This document shows, piece by piece, positions 51,783 to 60,453 of a stretch of DNA of 64,000 nt. The notes beneath the pieces were generated by a model. It had not been told where the DNA came from. It ran no database searches and was given only the letters and a program-made list of their open reading frames with translations. Position numbers and translations under genes: made by a program. The DNA comes from RDYZ01 sp964518905. GTDB lineage: Bacteria > Cyanobacteriota > Cyanobacteriia > Cyanobacteriales > Geitlerinemataceae. Location: NCBI GenBank assembly GCA_964518905.1, contig CAZFJL010000016.1:1-64000 (forward strand), written 5' to 3'. Each line of letters begins with the position of its first letter. Within the stretch, counting starts at the first letter, position 1.

Positions 51783-53189
51783 ATGTTACGGGGATCGATC
51801 CTACAAACGCTCGTAGATGCGTGCCAAGAGCGCACCAATCAAACTCCGTTTAACTATGGCGTTTACTACAAAAATACCTTGGTGTCCCTCTGTCATGCCC
51901 TAGAGGACAGCATCCTCACGAATGACTGTCAGCCGATCGTCATGACCGCCTTTCAACGCGGCAAGTGGTACCTCCAAGAAGCCGATCGCTACACCGAGAT
52001 TGCTCGAAAATCTCGACACGTTACGATTCTTGCCGCACCCGATGCAGGCTTTGCCGAGCATCCCACCGGCCAGCTCGATAACGTCTCGCTGATTTCGCTG
52101 TTGCCCGAAGACCCCGTCGCCCAAGAATGGCATCTGGTCATCCTGTCGCCGACCTACACCGCGATGGTGATGTGTCAGGAGCTATCCGAAGAAGACTATG
52201 GTGCGTCCGGTATTCCAGACATTGACATTGAGCGTAAGTTTTATGGATTTTGGACGTTTGAATCCGATTTAATCCTGCAAACTGCTGGATTAATGCTGGA
52301 CTGCTGTGAGCATAACGCGCCCGGCATCCGGCAGAAACTTCAGCCCCAAATGGACGAAATTGCCAAGGCGTTGGCTCAACGGGATACAACCGAGCAACTG
52401 AGCGAGACCGTCAACCGCGTTGTGACTTACCTCAAAAATCGGCAGGAAACCTTACCCAATGCCAATCAAGTTGGGCACACCCAAAGAGCCCTCGATCGCA
52501 ATCTGAGCGCCAACGAACTGCAAGCCTTCCTCCGGATGGCCCAGGCGATCGACCTCAGCGACACCGCCAATCCGATGGCCGCCTCCGAAGTCGCCTCGCT
52601 CTGTGAAGCCCTCGGCCAACTGCTCGACCTCCCCGCCTGGCAGCTCAAGCGACTCCGCCTAGCCGGAATGCTGCACCGCATCGACTATCTTCCCGGAACC
52701 GGCAAGCCTCTGACCGCCATTGCGCGTGAAGTGAGCGGCCCGAGCTGCCCTCTTTCCGCCGGTACGCAGGCTCTACGCATGATGCCCAAACTACGGGCGA
52801 TCGCCCAGATCGTGAACCACCAAACTGAAGCCTGGGACGGTAGCGGCCAGCCCGCAGGGCTGGCCGCAGATGCTATCCCGCTCGAATCTCGTATCCTCGG
52901 ACTCATTGCCGCGTTTCAAAAATACGCAATGCAGCATACGCGTGCCGGTGATGCCGGTCAATCCCCGATCACTGCGATCACAGATGCGCTAGCCCGATGT
53001 CAGGCCGAGAGCGGCACACTCTGGGACCCGAAACTGGTCGAGACCCTTGGACTATTAGTGATGGGACTACAACAGGGGTTGAGTTTATCCTCTAGTCACT
53101 TCAAAGTGAGCGCTGGTCTGTGGTCGATCGACGATAGCTTTGACGCCTCGAAACCCCCGCAGTATGCCTCCGGCTCCTCTCGAACCTAA
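51783..53189 (+). CDS. DICT sensory domain protein with degenerate HD-GYP-like domain
   Basis: A 468-residue cytoplasmic protein. Residues 1-180 are a DICT domain (Sensory domain in DIguanylate Cyclases and Two-component systems; starts SILQTLVDACQERTNQTPFNYGVYYKNTLVSLCHALE). Residues about 245-430 resemble HD-GYP: KRLRLAGMLHRIDYLPG replaces the usual LLHDIGK, and NHQTEAWDGSGQPAGLAADAIPLESRILGLIAAF replaces the GYP part with GQP. The metal-ligand HD is HR, so phosphodiesterase activity is unlikely. It may bind c-di-GMP or act as a protein-interaction module. Confidence 0.85.
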   Translation: MLRGSILQTLVDACQERTNQTPFNYGVYYKNTLVSLCHALEDSILTNDCQPIVMTAFQRGKWYLQEADRYTEIARKSRHVTILAAPDAGFAEHPTGQLDNVSLISLLPEDPVAQEWHLVILSPTYTAMVMCQELSEEDYGASGIPDIDIERKFYGFWTFESDLILQTAGLMLDCCEHNAPGIRQKLQPQMDEIAKALAQRDTTEQLSETVNRVVTYLKNRQETLPNANQVGHTQRALDRNLSANELQAFLRMAQAIDLSDTANPMAASEVASLCEALGQLLDLPAWQLKRLRLAGMLHRIDYLPGTGKPLTAIAREVSGPSCPLSAGTQALRMMPKLRAIAQIVNHQTEAWDGSGQPAGLAADAIPLESRILGLIAAFQKYAMQHTRAGDAGQSPITAITDALARCQAESGTLWDPKLVETLGLLVMGLQQGLSLSSSHFKVSAGLWSIDDSFDASKPPQYASGSSRT

Positions 53190-53242
53190 TGCCGACCTGC
53201 GATGGTTGGTCTTTTGCTTGCGGGGCTTGAGCCGTCGCGATC

Positions 53243-53953
53243 GTGCCATTTAACCCTTCCGTTTTGATGATGACCTCCATTACACCTGACGCCATCCGCA
53301 CCGGACAGATTCGCCAGCTTGCGGGCTGTGATCTCGAAGATTTCGATTTATCGTCCGCCCAGCTCAACGGCTTCGTGTTCACGGGAGCCAATCTGGTCGG
53401 CAGCGATCTCACGGAAGCCAATTTACAGGGCGCAAACTTGAGCGGGTCTAACTTATTGGGGGCGATTCTGGTGCGTGCCGATCTGCGAGCCAATTTGACG
53501 GGCGCGAACCTGATGCAGGCGGATCTATCGTCGGCGGATTTGCGCGGAAGCAACCTCCGTGGCGCCAATTTAATGGGGACGACGATCGTCCATGCTTCGA
53601 TCAGTGGCGCGTTCATGAGCGGGGTCAACCTCATGAGCGCTAATCTTTCGGGGGCGGATCTTCGCGGTGTCGATTTGCGTGGCGCGAATCTGAGCAATGC
53701 CAATCTCCAAGGCGTCGATTTGAGCGGAGCCGATCTCAGCGGAGCCTTACTCAATGAAGCGAATCTGGAAGAGGCTAATCTTCAGCAAACGAACTTTAGC
53801 GGCGCCAACTGCACGCGGGCGAATTTTCTCTGTGCGGACGTGGAAGGAGCGATCGCGATCGGTGCAAGCTTTATGGGAGCCTGTGTCACCGGGACGGGCT
53901 TCGATCGGCCGAAGGAACGCGAAACCTCGCCCCATAGCAGCTCGATTCGGTAA
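53243..53953 (+). CDS. Pentapeptide-repeat protein
   Basis: A 236-residue protein made of A(D/N)LxX repeats from about residue 30 to 205 (GANLVGSDLTEANLQGANLSGSNL; GADLRGVDLRGANLSNANLQGVDLSGADL). They fold into a right-handed quadrilateral beta-helix. There is no signal peptide, so it is cytoplasmic. The role is unknown; cyanobacteria carry many such proteins, and the best-characterised mimic DNA to inhibit gyrase. The start at 53243 (MPFNPSVLMM) is arbitrary between close Met codons. Confidence 0.88.
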   Translation: MPFNPSVLMMTSITPDAIRTGQIRQLAGCDLEDFDLSSAQLNGFVFTGANLVGSDLTEANLQGANLSGSNLLGAILVRADLRANLTGANLMQADLSSADLRGSNLRGANLMGTTIVHASISGAFMSGVNLMSANLSGADLRGVDLRGANLSNANLQGVDLSGADLSGALLNEANLEEANLQQTNFSGANCTRANFLCADVEGAIAIGASFMGACVTGTGFDRPKERETSPHSSSIR

Positions 53954-54213
53954 ACATTTAGCTTTGGGAGACGGCCAAGCTGGCATCATCCCCCAGAATT
54001 CCCGGAATTCCTCCTAAAGTAAACCTAAAGTAAAAGGGTAGGGTGATAGTTGATCGCAGGCTTCAGCATCACTGTTGCGGAGTGGCAAATCCTCTCCGCA
54101 GTTTGGAGCGCAGGCAGCGCCTGCTATCTTTGCCATAGACCCATCGGCTTGATTTGGGTGCGATCGTCGCTTTTGCTCATTTTCACCACTGATTCATCAC
54201 TGGTTCAAGATTC
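53954..54213. other. Short gap before the sulfotransferase gene
   Basis: 260 bp with no recognisable gene. It contains GAATTCCCGGAATTCC (53996-54011), a palindrome-like element, and AAAGTAAACCTAAAGTAAA as a short direct repeat (54015-54033). It probably holds the promoter. Confidence 0.45.
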
Positions 54214-55980
54214 ATGCCCCGTTGGCAATTTTTACGGGCTCACCATTTGTACAGACTTCTTGTTCGAGGGTGGCTTCGCTTAAAACCATGGTTGATTGCG
54301 ACCTATCATCAGATCCGTCTTGAGATTGCTCGTGTGCGGGCACAGCTACAGCGACGTGTCCCAATGGTGCAATACGCCACCGGACGCCTTGCTTATGATT
54401 GCGACCAAGTCGATCTAGCCGAAATCTATTTCAAACGTGCCTTGCAGATTTGGCCAGATTGCGGAACGTTTCACCTGGCGCTAGGCGACGCACTCAAGCA
54501 ACAATCCCGCTGGCAAGAAGCGTCCTCGGCCTACCATCGCGCGATCGCCACGGAATCACCGGGCGATATTTCCCTCGCCTGGGCGTATCACAATCTGGGT
54601 GAAGTCGAAGCACGACAACAGCATTGGGATTTGGCGATCGTGGCGTACGAAATCGCAGCGGAACGCCAACCCGATTTTTTCTACACCCACTACAACATAT
54701 CTCAAGCCTATATTCAGGCGGGACAGTTTGAAGCAGCACGAATGTCGCTGGAACGGGCGATCGCCCTGCGCCCAAACGATCCGCAGCTTTTGATTGAACT
54801 CGCCGCGATCTGCGCTCAAGGTAGCAACCCGAAAGCGCAACAAGACGCGCTCGAACGATTCATCCAGATCGATCCCGCTAACTTTTCGTCCTATTTTGAC
54901 CTAGCAGGCGTGTTACGCAACCTCAACGAACCGGAACGCGCCGCCGAGGTTTACCTCCACAGCCTGGATCTCGATCCCAGCTTTAGCTGGTGGTATCACT
55001 ACTATTTTTGGACGTGCCTCAAAGAAGCGGGGCGGCTGGACGATGCCATTCGTATTTTTCAGCGCCATATTCAGAGCTTCCCGCAGCGATCGGCTCCCTA
55101 CATCAACTTCGGCGAAGCCCTCGTGCATAGCGATCGCATTCCCGAGTCGATCGTCCCTTACCGAGAAGGGCTACGCCAAAAAATCGTCCAATCCAATCCT
55201 GACTATCCGATCGACACCTGGGACGACCAAAACGTCTTTGGCCCCAATTTTCTGATCCTTGGTGCTCAAAAAGCGGGAACTAGCTCACTCTTTAAATACG
55301 CCGTTCAACATCCACAAATTATTCCTCCCCTACGCAAGGAACTCGAATTTTGGTCGCTGCGGATGAAGCGGGGTCTGGACTGGTATCTATCTCAGTTCCC
55401 CGCCATCCCGCCCGGAGATCTGACCTATCTCTCCGGTGAAGCCTGTCCGGGTTATCTCGACCATGACATGAGCGCCGAACGTCTGCGAGCCGAGTTTCCA
55501 GACATTAAGCTGGTCGTAATTTTACGCGACCCCGTTGAACGCGCCTATTCCCACTACAACCACTGGCGACGTCGCCAACAGGAAAGCTGCGACTTTGAAA
55601 CCGCGATCGAAGCCAAACTCGATCACCTTACCTCCGGAAGCGATGGCACAGTCGATGAACAACAACTATGGAATTCGCCCCATGATTACCTTGCTCGTGG
55701 AGTTTACGTCGTGTTTCTCAAACATTGGATGTCCATTTTTCCACGCGATCGTTTTCTGATCCTCTCCAATAATCAGCTCAATAGCGATCCTCAAGCCACA
55801 CTGTCCCAATTCTTCGATTTTCTCGAACTGCCCGATGCTGCCATCCAGGCCGACCTACGCCATAACGTCGGCACTTATCCACCCCTGTCAACCGCCTTGC
55901 GTCAGCGCTTAGAACAGTTTTATGCGCCGTATAATCAAGAGCTAGAGGCGTTCCTCGGACAAACCTTCGATTGGTCATAG
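54214..55980 (+). CDS. TPR-sulfotransferase fusion
   Basis: A 588-residue protein. Residues 1-50 are a basic helix-rich leader (membrane-associated or signal-like; HHLYRLLVRGWLRLKPWLIATYHQIRLEI). About 55-330 are TPR units (LAEIYFKRALQIWPDCGTFHLALGDALKQQSRWQEASSAYHRAI). From about 346 a PAPS sulfotransferase follows: 5' loop LILGAQKAGTSSL and 3' motif VVILRDPVERAYSHYNHW. Similar to the sulfotransferase at 4313, but fused to a scaffold. It is followed after 115 bp by an ABC exporter and a HAD protein. Sulfated polysaccharide or peptide synthesis is plausible. Confidence 0.9.
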   Translation: MPRWQFLRAHHLYRLLVRGWLRLKPWLIATYHQIRLEIARVRAQLQRRVPMVQYATGRLAYDCDQVDLAEIYFKRALQIWPDCGTFHLALGDALKQQSRWQEASSAYHRAIATESPGDISLAWAYHNLGEVEARQQHWDLAIVAYEIAAERQPDFFYTHYNISQAYIQAGQFEAARMSLERAIALRPNDPQLLIELAAICAQGSNPKAQQDALERFIQIDPANFSSYFDLAGVLRNLNEPERAAEVYLHSLDLDPSFSWWYHYYFWTCLKEAGRLDDAIRIFQRHIQSFPQRSAPYINFGEALVHSDRIPESIVPYREGLRQKIVQSNPDYPIDTWDDQNVFGPNFLILGAQKAGTSSLFKYAVQHPQIIPPLRKELEFWSLRMKRGLDWYLSQFPAIPPGDLTYLSGEACPGYLDHDMSAERLRAEFPDIKLVVILRDPVERAYSHYNHWRRRQQESCDFETAIEAKLDHLTSGSDGTVDEQQLWNSPHDYLARGVYVVFLKHWMSIFPRDRFLILSNNQLNSDPQATLSQFFDFLELPDAAIQADLRHNVGTYPPLSTALRQRLEQFYAPYNQELEAFLGQTFDWS

Positions 55981-56095
55981 CGCCGAAATTTCCCATACCA
56001 TCACACTCAATCGAACACGACAATAGACGATATCGACTCCGTAATCTCCCCAACGGGCTTCCAGAACCGCACCTCCACCGCACCTAAGTAAATTC

Positions 56096-57916
56096 ATGGA
56101 TCAGACCTCGATCCCCCTCCCAAAAATTACCTGGCATCAGGTGTCTTACCTCGGACGGGCGATCAAAATCGTCTGGAATAGTGGACGAAGCTGGACGTTC
56201 AGCCTGTGGGCTCTCTCGATCGTCCAGAGTGTCTTGCCAGTGCTGCGACTCTACGTCATGAAGCTACTGCTTGACACGATTAGCCAGGGTTATGCTGACA
56301 AAACCTTAACGAATTTTGAACAGGTGATTCCGCTGATTGTGGCCATGGGAGCCATTAACATTAGTGGTGCTTTAATGTCGGGTGCAAGTCGGTTGGTGAA
56401 TGAGCTGCAATCTCAGCGTGTTTCTGACTATATGTTCGAGATGATGCACGACCAGGCAGCGGCGGTGGATCTGGAATATTACGAAAATCCCGAGTATTAC
56501 GATATTTTGGAGCGGGCGCGATCGGAAGGTAGTGGCGTACCGCTGAGATTGTCCAACCGCATCAAGAGTATTCTGAGCGACGCTATCCAGCTCATCACGA
56601 TGGGTGGTGTTCTCTTATTTTTCGATTGGAAGATTTTCGCCTTACTGGTCTTGCCGATCGTGCCGCGAATTGGTATTCGCTTTTACTTTATCGAAGAATT
56701 ACAACGCTGGATCGAACGCCGCACCGCGACCCAACGCAAAGCCTCCTACTACAACAACCTGCTGACCAACGACGCTCACGCCAAAGAGCTACGCCTGTTT
56801 GACTTAGGGGATCTCTTCAAAACTCGCTTTCGCCAAACCCGACAGCATCTGCTCAGAGAAAAATTTGAATTAGCCAAACGCCGAACCTTCGCCGAATTTA
56901 GTACAACGATTCTCTCGGTGATTGCGATGTGGGGAGCGTACGCCTTTATCGCCTATGAAACCGTGACCGGGGTGCTGACGGTGGGGGATTTGGTGCTGTA
57001 TAACCAGTCATTTCGCAAGGCGTATGATTCCATCTGGAGCCTGCTTCAGGGGGCTGTCGGCCTGTATGAGGATATGCAGTTTTTGGGCTACCTGTTTGAA
57101 TTCTTAGATTTTGAACCGAAGATTGTCGATCCTCCTGATCCGAAGCTGGTTCCGCGTCCCATGCAGTTGGGGATCGAGTTTAAGCATGTGGATTTTGCCT
57201 ATCCCGGCAGCACGCGTCAGGCCATCAAAGATGTCTCGCTCAAAATTCAGCCGGGAGAGGTGATCGCCCTGGTCGGTGAAAATGGTTCGGGCAAGACCAC
57301 GCTGACCAAGCTGCTGTGCCGGTTATACGATCCGGATTCGGGTCAGATCACGCTTGATGGGATTGATCTGCGGGATCTCTCTGTACGCGATTTACGATCG
57401 GAGATTAGCGTTATTTTTCAGGATTATGCCAAGTATCAAATGACGGCTCGTGAGAATATTTGGCTGGGGAATGTTAATCGATCGCCCGATGATGAGGCGA
57501 TCGAACATGCGGCTCAACGCGCGGGAGCCGACGAGGTGATTCGGACATTGCCTAACCAGTATGACAATATGCTCGGAAAGCGGTTTGAAGGCGGCGAAGA
57601 GCTCAGTATTGGTCAGTGGCAAAAGGTGTCGATCGCCCGTGCGTTTTTGCGTGACTCGCAACTGATTGTGTTGGATGAGCCGACCAGTGCGCTCGATCCG
57701 AAGGCAGAATATGAAGTCTTTCGCAAGTTTCGCGAACTACTCGAAGATCAAGCCGCAGTGCTTGTCACCCACCGCCTATCCACGGTCAAAATGGCGGACT
57801 GTATTTATGTCCTCGAACAGGGACGTATTGTGGAGTTTGGCCCTCACGATGCCCTGATTGCATTGGATGGCGTTTACGCGCAGCTCTTCGAGACCCAAGC
57901 GCAAAACTACCGCTAA
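56096..57916 (+). CDS. ABC transporter, fused permease and ATPase
   Basis: A 606-residue half-exporter. The N-terminal transmembrane domain (about 25-350) has six helices of the type I exporter fold. The ATPase shows Walker A GENGSGKTTL near 394-403, Q-loop in VIFQDYAKYQ, signature ELSIGQWQKVSIARAF and Walker B LIVLDEPTSALD near 521-532, with H-loop VTHRLST. It should dimerise to export lipids, peptides or polysaccharide precursors. It lies after the sulfotransferase fusion and before a HAD gene, in the same orientation, and may be co-transcribed. Confidence 0.93.
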   Translation: MDQTSIPLPKITWHQVSYLGRAIKIVWNSGRSWTFSLWALSIVQSVLPVLRLYVMKLLLDTISQGYADKTLTNFEQVIPLIVAMGAINISGALMSGASRLVNELQSQRVSDYMFEMMHDQAAAVDLEYYENPEYYDILERARSEGSGVPLRLSNRIKSILSDAIQLITMGGVLLFFDWKIFALLVLPIVPRIGIRFYFIEELQRWIERRTATQRKASYYNNLLTNDAHAKELRLFDLGDLFKTRFRQTRQHLLREKFELAKRRTFAEFSTTILSVIAMWGAYAFIAYETVTGVLTVGDLVLYNQSFRKAYDSIWSLLQGAVGLYEDMQFLGYLFEFLDFEPKIVDPPDPKLVPRPMQLGIEFKHVDFAYPGSTRQAIKDVSLKIQPGEVIALVGENGSGKTTLTKLLCRLYDPDSGQITLDGIDLRDLSVRDLRSEISVIFQDYAKYQMTARENIWLGNVNRSPDDEAIEHAAQRAGADEVIRTLPNQYDNMLGKRFEGGEELSIGQWQKVSIARAFLRDSQLIVLDEPTSALDPKAEYEVFRKFRELLEDQAAVLVTHRLSTVKMADCIYVLEQGRIVEFGPHDALIALDGVYAQLFETQAQNYR

Positions 57917-58071
57917 CGCTGAATGGGCCGCATGACCCAAAGCATCGTCGGTTCGATGTGTGATAAAACTTAACGAGATGTCGGCTAGCCCGGATGCGAG
58001 CCTAAAAACTCGAATCAAACGCTGTGGCTACGACCTTGATCGCCTCGCTTCCGGTGGTATCCCCGAACCTT

Positions 58072-58782
58072 ATGCTTCGACTGATTACTGATTTCGATGG
58101 TCCGATCGCCGATGTCTCGGTACGCTATTACACCGTTTATCATCGCTGCCTGGATCAGGTCGTACGCCCTGGTCAGTTTCTGCAACGGTTATCCTATGAC
58201 GAGTTTTGGGCGTGTAAGCGGGCGCGTGTTCCGGAATGGAAAATTGGTATGAAAACGGGACTCGATGAGCCCCAAGCGCGAGCCTTTGCGAAAATGCGCG
58301 GCATGACGGTTCATGCGGAGCCGTTTTTGCACCACGATCAGACGATTCCGGGCGCGATCGAGGCGCTTGAGCGGATACGTGATGCTGGGTTTGATCTGGT
58401 GGTGATGACCATGCGCCGCACGCGAGAATTGAATGAAGCGCTCGATCGCTGCAATCTCGGTCATTTTTTCGCCGCCGATCGGCGCTATTGTCTCAGCAAT
58501 GATCATGTAAAAATTGGCGACACCAAGGATAAGCCGATCTTGATGCAGCGAGCTTTGCAAGAGCTGCCACCGGCGGAAAAGACCTGGATGGTGGGCGATA
58601 CGGAGGCGGATATTATTGCGGCTCAGACGGGAAATGTACCGGCCATTGGCGTTCTCTCTGGTATTCGCGATCGCCAACAACTCCAGAAATACAACCCCGA
58701 TTTGATCCTCAACGATCTTAGTGAGGCCGTTGATTTCATGTTAGAAACTGTGGGTCATCCTCAGCTTCATGCTGTGAGTTAA
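58072..58782 (+). CDS. HAD-superfamily hydrolase
   Basis: A 236-residue haloacid-dehalogenase-type phosphatase from ATG 58072 (GTG 58024 is possible). Nucleophile and general acid Asp7/Asp9 in LITDFDGPIAD, motif II Thr in VVMTMRRT, motif III Lys in IGDTKDKPILMQRAL, motif IV acidic VGDTEADIIAAQ. The cap (RLSYDEFWACKRARVPEWKIGM) suggests a phosphoglycolate phosphatase-like or sugar phosphatase enzyme. It follows the ABC transporter after 155 bp. Substrate unknown. Confidence 0.88.
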   Translation: MLRLITDFDGPIADVSVRYYTVYHRCLDQVVRPGQFLQRLSYDEFWACKRARVPEWKIGMKTGLDEPQARAFAKMRGMTVHAEPFLHHDQTIPGAIEALERIRDAGFDLVVMTMRRTRELNEALDRCNLGHFFAADRRYCLSNDHVKIGDTKDKPILMQRALQELPPAEKTWMVGDTEADIIAAQTGNVPAIGVLSGIRDRQQLQKYNPDLILNDLSEAVDFMLETVGHPQLHAVS

Positions 58783-58919
58783 GGGTTGATGTTGAGATTG
58801 ATTTTGAGTTGGTATTACGTTCTGTCTCGTTTGAGAACACCGCCGTCTGTTTTGTCGAAAATCTACAAATGTCGCACTTATACTTGTGGATAAGTGATGA
58901 CTAGACGAGAGGAAACGCG

Positions 58920-60317
58920 TTGAAACGAGTGACTTGGATTCGTCGTATGGTTGCCCTTGCTGCGGCACTGGTGAGTTTAGATACGATCACTCTCGTGCTG
59001 AAGTCGCGTGAGTCTGCCCTACCAATCACGGCGATCGAAACCTCGATCGAACTTGAACAGCGTCTCCACACAGTTCTAAACCGTAGTGTGTCTCTCAACA
59101 ATCCTGCTGTAGACGCAAGTATTGATGTACTCGATCAAGATCTGCGTGCTGCGTTTAGCCAAACTCAAACCGATCCGGACACCGCTGAGTTTAGCGAGAT
59201 TATAACGCTGTGGTCTCAGCTCTATGTTGACCTCCAAGATCGTCCGCAGGGAGATGTAGGCTCGCTGGAACCATTCCAGGACCGATTCGATCAACTCGCA
59301 CAGTTAATTGCCACCCAGAGGACACAACAGCTCCAGAGGATCGCCAGCAGCACGTCCAATCGCTACCATGTCGCCATTGCCTTGGCTCTGCTTAGTTTAA
59401 TCGCCAGCGCGATCGCCTATACCTTGCTCGAACGCTGGCTCGGCGACTTACAGCAGGTGGTGACAGCGAGTCGCGATCGGATCAACTCCGTGGGTGAATC
59501 GATTCAGCAACAACGTCGCGTGGTCAGTGATCAGGCGACTTCGGTGGCCGAAATTACCCAGATGCTCGACAAATTAAACGGAACATCTCAGGGATCGTCT
59601 GAACAAGCGAGTATTGCCGCCAGTCGCGCCAAAGAAATCACGGACTTGACTGGATCTGGTGTGAAGTTGGTGACCCAAACGCAAGCTGCGATCGTCGGCA
59701 TTGAAACCCAGACTAATGCCATTTCAAAGCAAATCTGGCAGTTGCGAACTCGCGCGACCGAAGTGGGTCAGATTGCCTTGCTCGTCGAAGAACTGGCGAT
59801 GCGAACCAATACCCTGGCCTTAAATGCAGCGATCGAAGCCGTACGCGCGAGTCGATCCGGCGCGGGTTTCCAGGTGATTGCGAAGGAAATTCGTGAGCTA
59901 TCGGTGCAAAGTCAGCAGGCGGCGAGGCGTATTGGGGTGATGTCGGATGATATTGAACGGGCAATCGAGGCAACAGTTTCCGTGACTCAGGTGGGCTTGG
60001 AACAGGCAGAAGCGGGGACAAAAATTGTTCAGGAGACCACGGAAACCTTCAATCAAATCCAACAGGCGATCGAGGAGGTCAACGACACGTCCCATCGTAT
60101 GGCCTTTAGTGCCTATGAGCTGCTGTGGCCGCTACAGCAACTGATGGAAGCGATGGAAGCGCTGAATGGTAGCGCCCGATCGACCGAAACCAACTCGACC
60201 CTGTTGGCGGACGGCCTTGGAGATCTTGAGATTAGTTTTGAACGCATTCAAGCGGGGATTGGTGAGCGATCGCTTCAGTCGCGCCAGTCACACACAGACG
60301 AGAACTCGCAGGATTAG
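58920..60317 (+). CDS. Methyl-accepting chemotaxis-like protein, membrane-bound
   Basis: A 465-residue receptor starting at TTG 58920, supported by AGAGGA at 58908-58913. TM1 is at about residues 8-27 and TM2 at about 152-171, bounding a helical periplasmic domain of about 120 residues. There is no clear HAMP. The cytoplasmic hairpin includes the tip motif VEELAMRTNTLALNAAIEAVRASRSGAGFQVIAKEIRELS, the contact for CheA/CheW. Cyanobacterial homologues act in type IV pilus phototaxis (PilJ class), but no pil/che genes are adjacent. A strong terminator follows. Confidence 0.9.
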   Translation: MKRVTWIRRMVALAAALVSLDTITLVLKSRESALPITAIETSIELEQRLHTVLNRSVSLNNPAVDASIDVLDQDLRAAFSQTQTDPDTAEFSEIITLWSQLYVDLQDRPQGDVGSLEPFQDRFDQLAQLIATQRTQQLQRIASSTSNRYHVAIALALLSLIASAIAYTLLERWLGDLQQVVTASRDRINSVGESIQQQRRVVSDQATSVAEITQMLDKLNGTSQGSSEQASIAASRAKEITDLTGSGVKLVTQTQAAIVGIETQTNAISKQIWQLRTRATEVGQIALLVEELAMRTNTLALNAAIEAVRASRSGAGFQVIAKEIRELSVQSQQAARRIGVMSDDIERAIEATVSVTQVGLEQAEAGTKIVQETTETFNQIQQAIEEVNDTSHRMAFSAYELLWPLQQLMEAMEALNGSARSTETNSTLLADGLGDLEISFERIQAGIGERSLQSRQSHTDENSQD

Positions 60318-60336
60318 CAGAATCTAGCAAACGACG

Positions 60337-60385
60337 AAAGCAGCGGCGATTGCACCATCCACAGTGCGATCGCCGCTGCTTTTTT
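60337..60385 (+). terminator. Rho-independent terminator
   Basis: AAAGCAGCGGCGAT (60337-60350) pairs perfectly with ATCGCCGCTGCTTT (from 60369) over an 18-nt loop, followed by a T run. It ends the chemoreceptor gene and lies 69 bp beyond the tkt stop on the other strand; the reverse orientation has only a short T tail. Confidence 0.9.
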
Positions 60386-60453
60386 CTGATTCAATCCAGC
60401 ATCACAGCCCGTAGCGACTAAGCGCCACGCACTGACAATGCTGACTTAACCGT

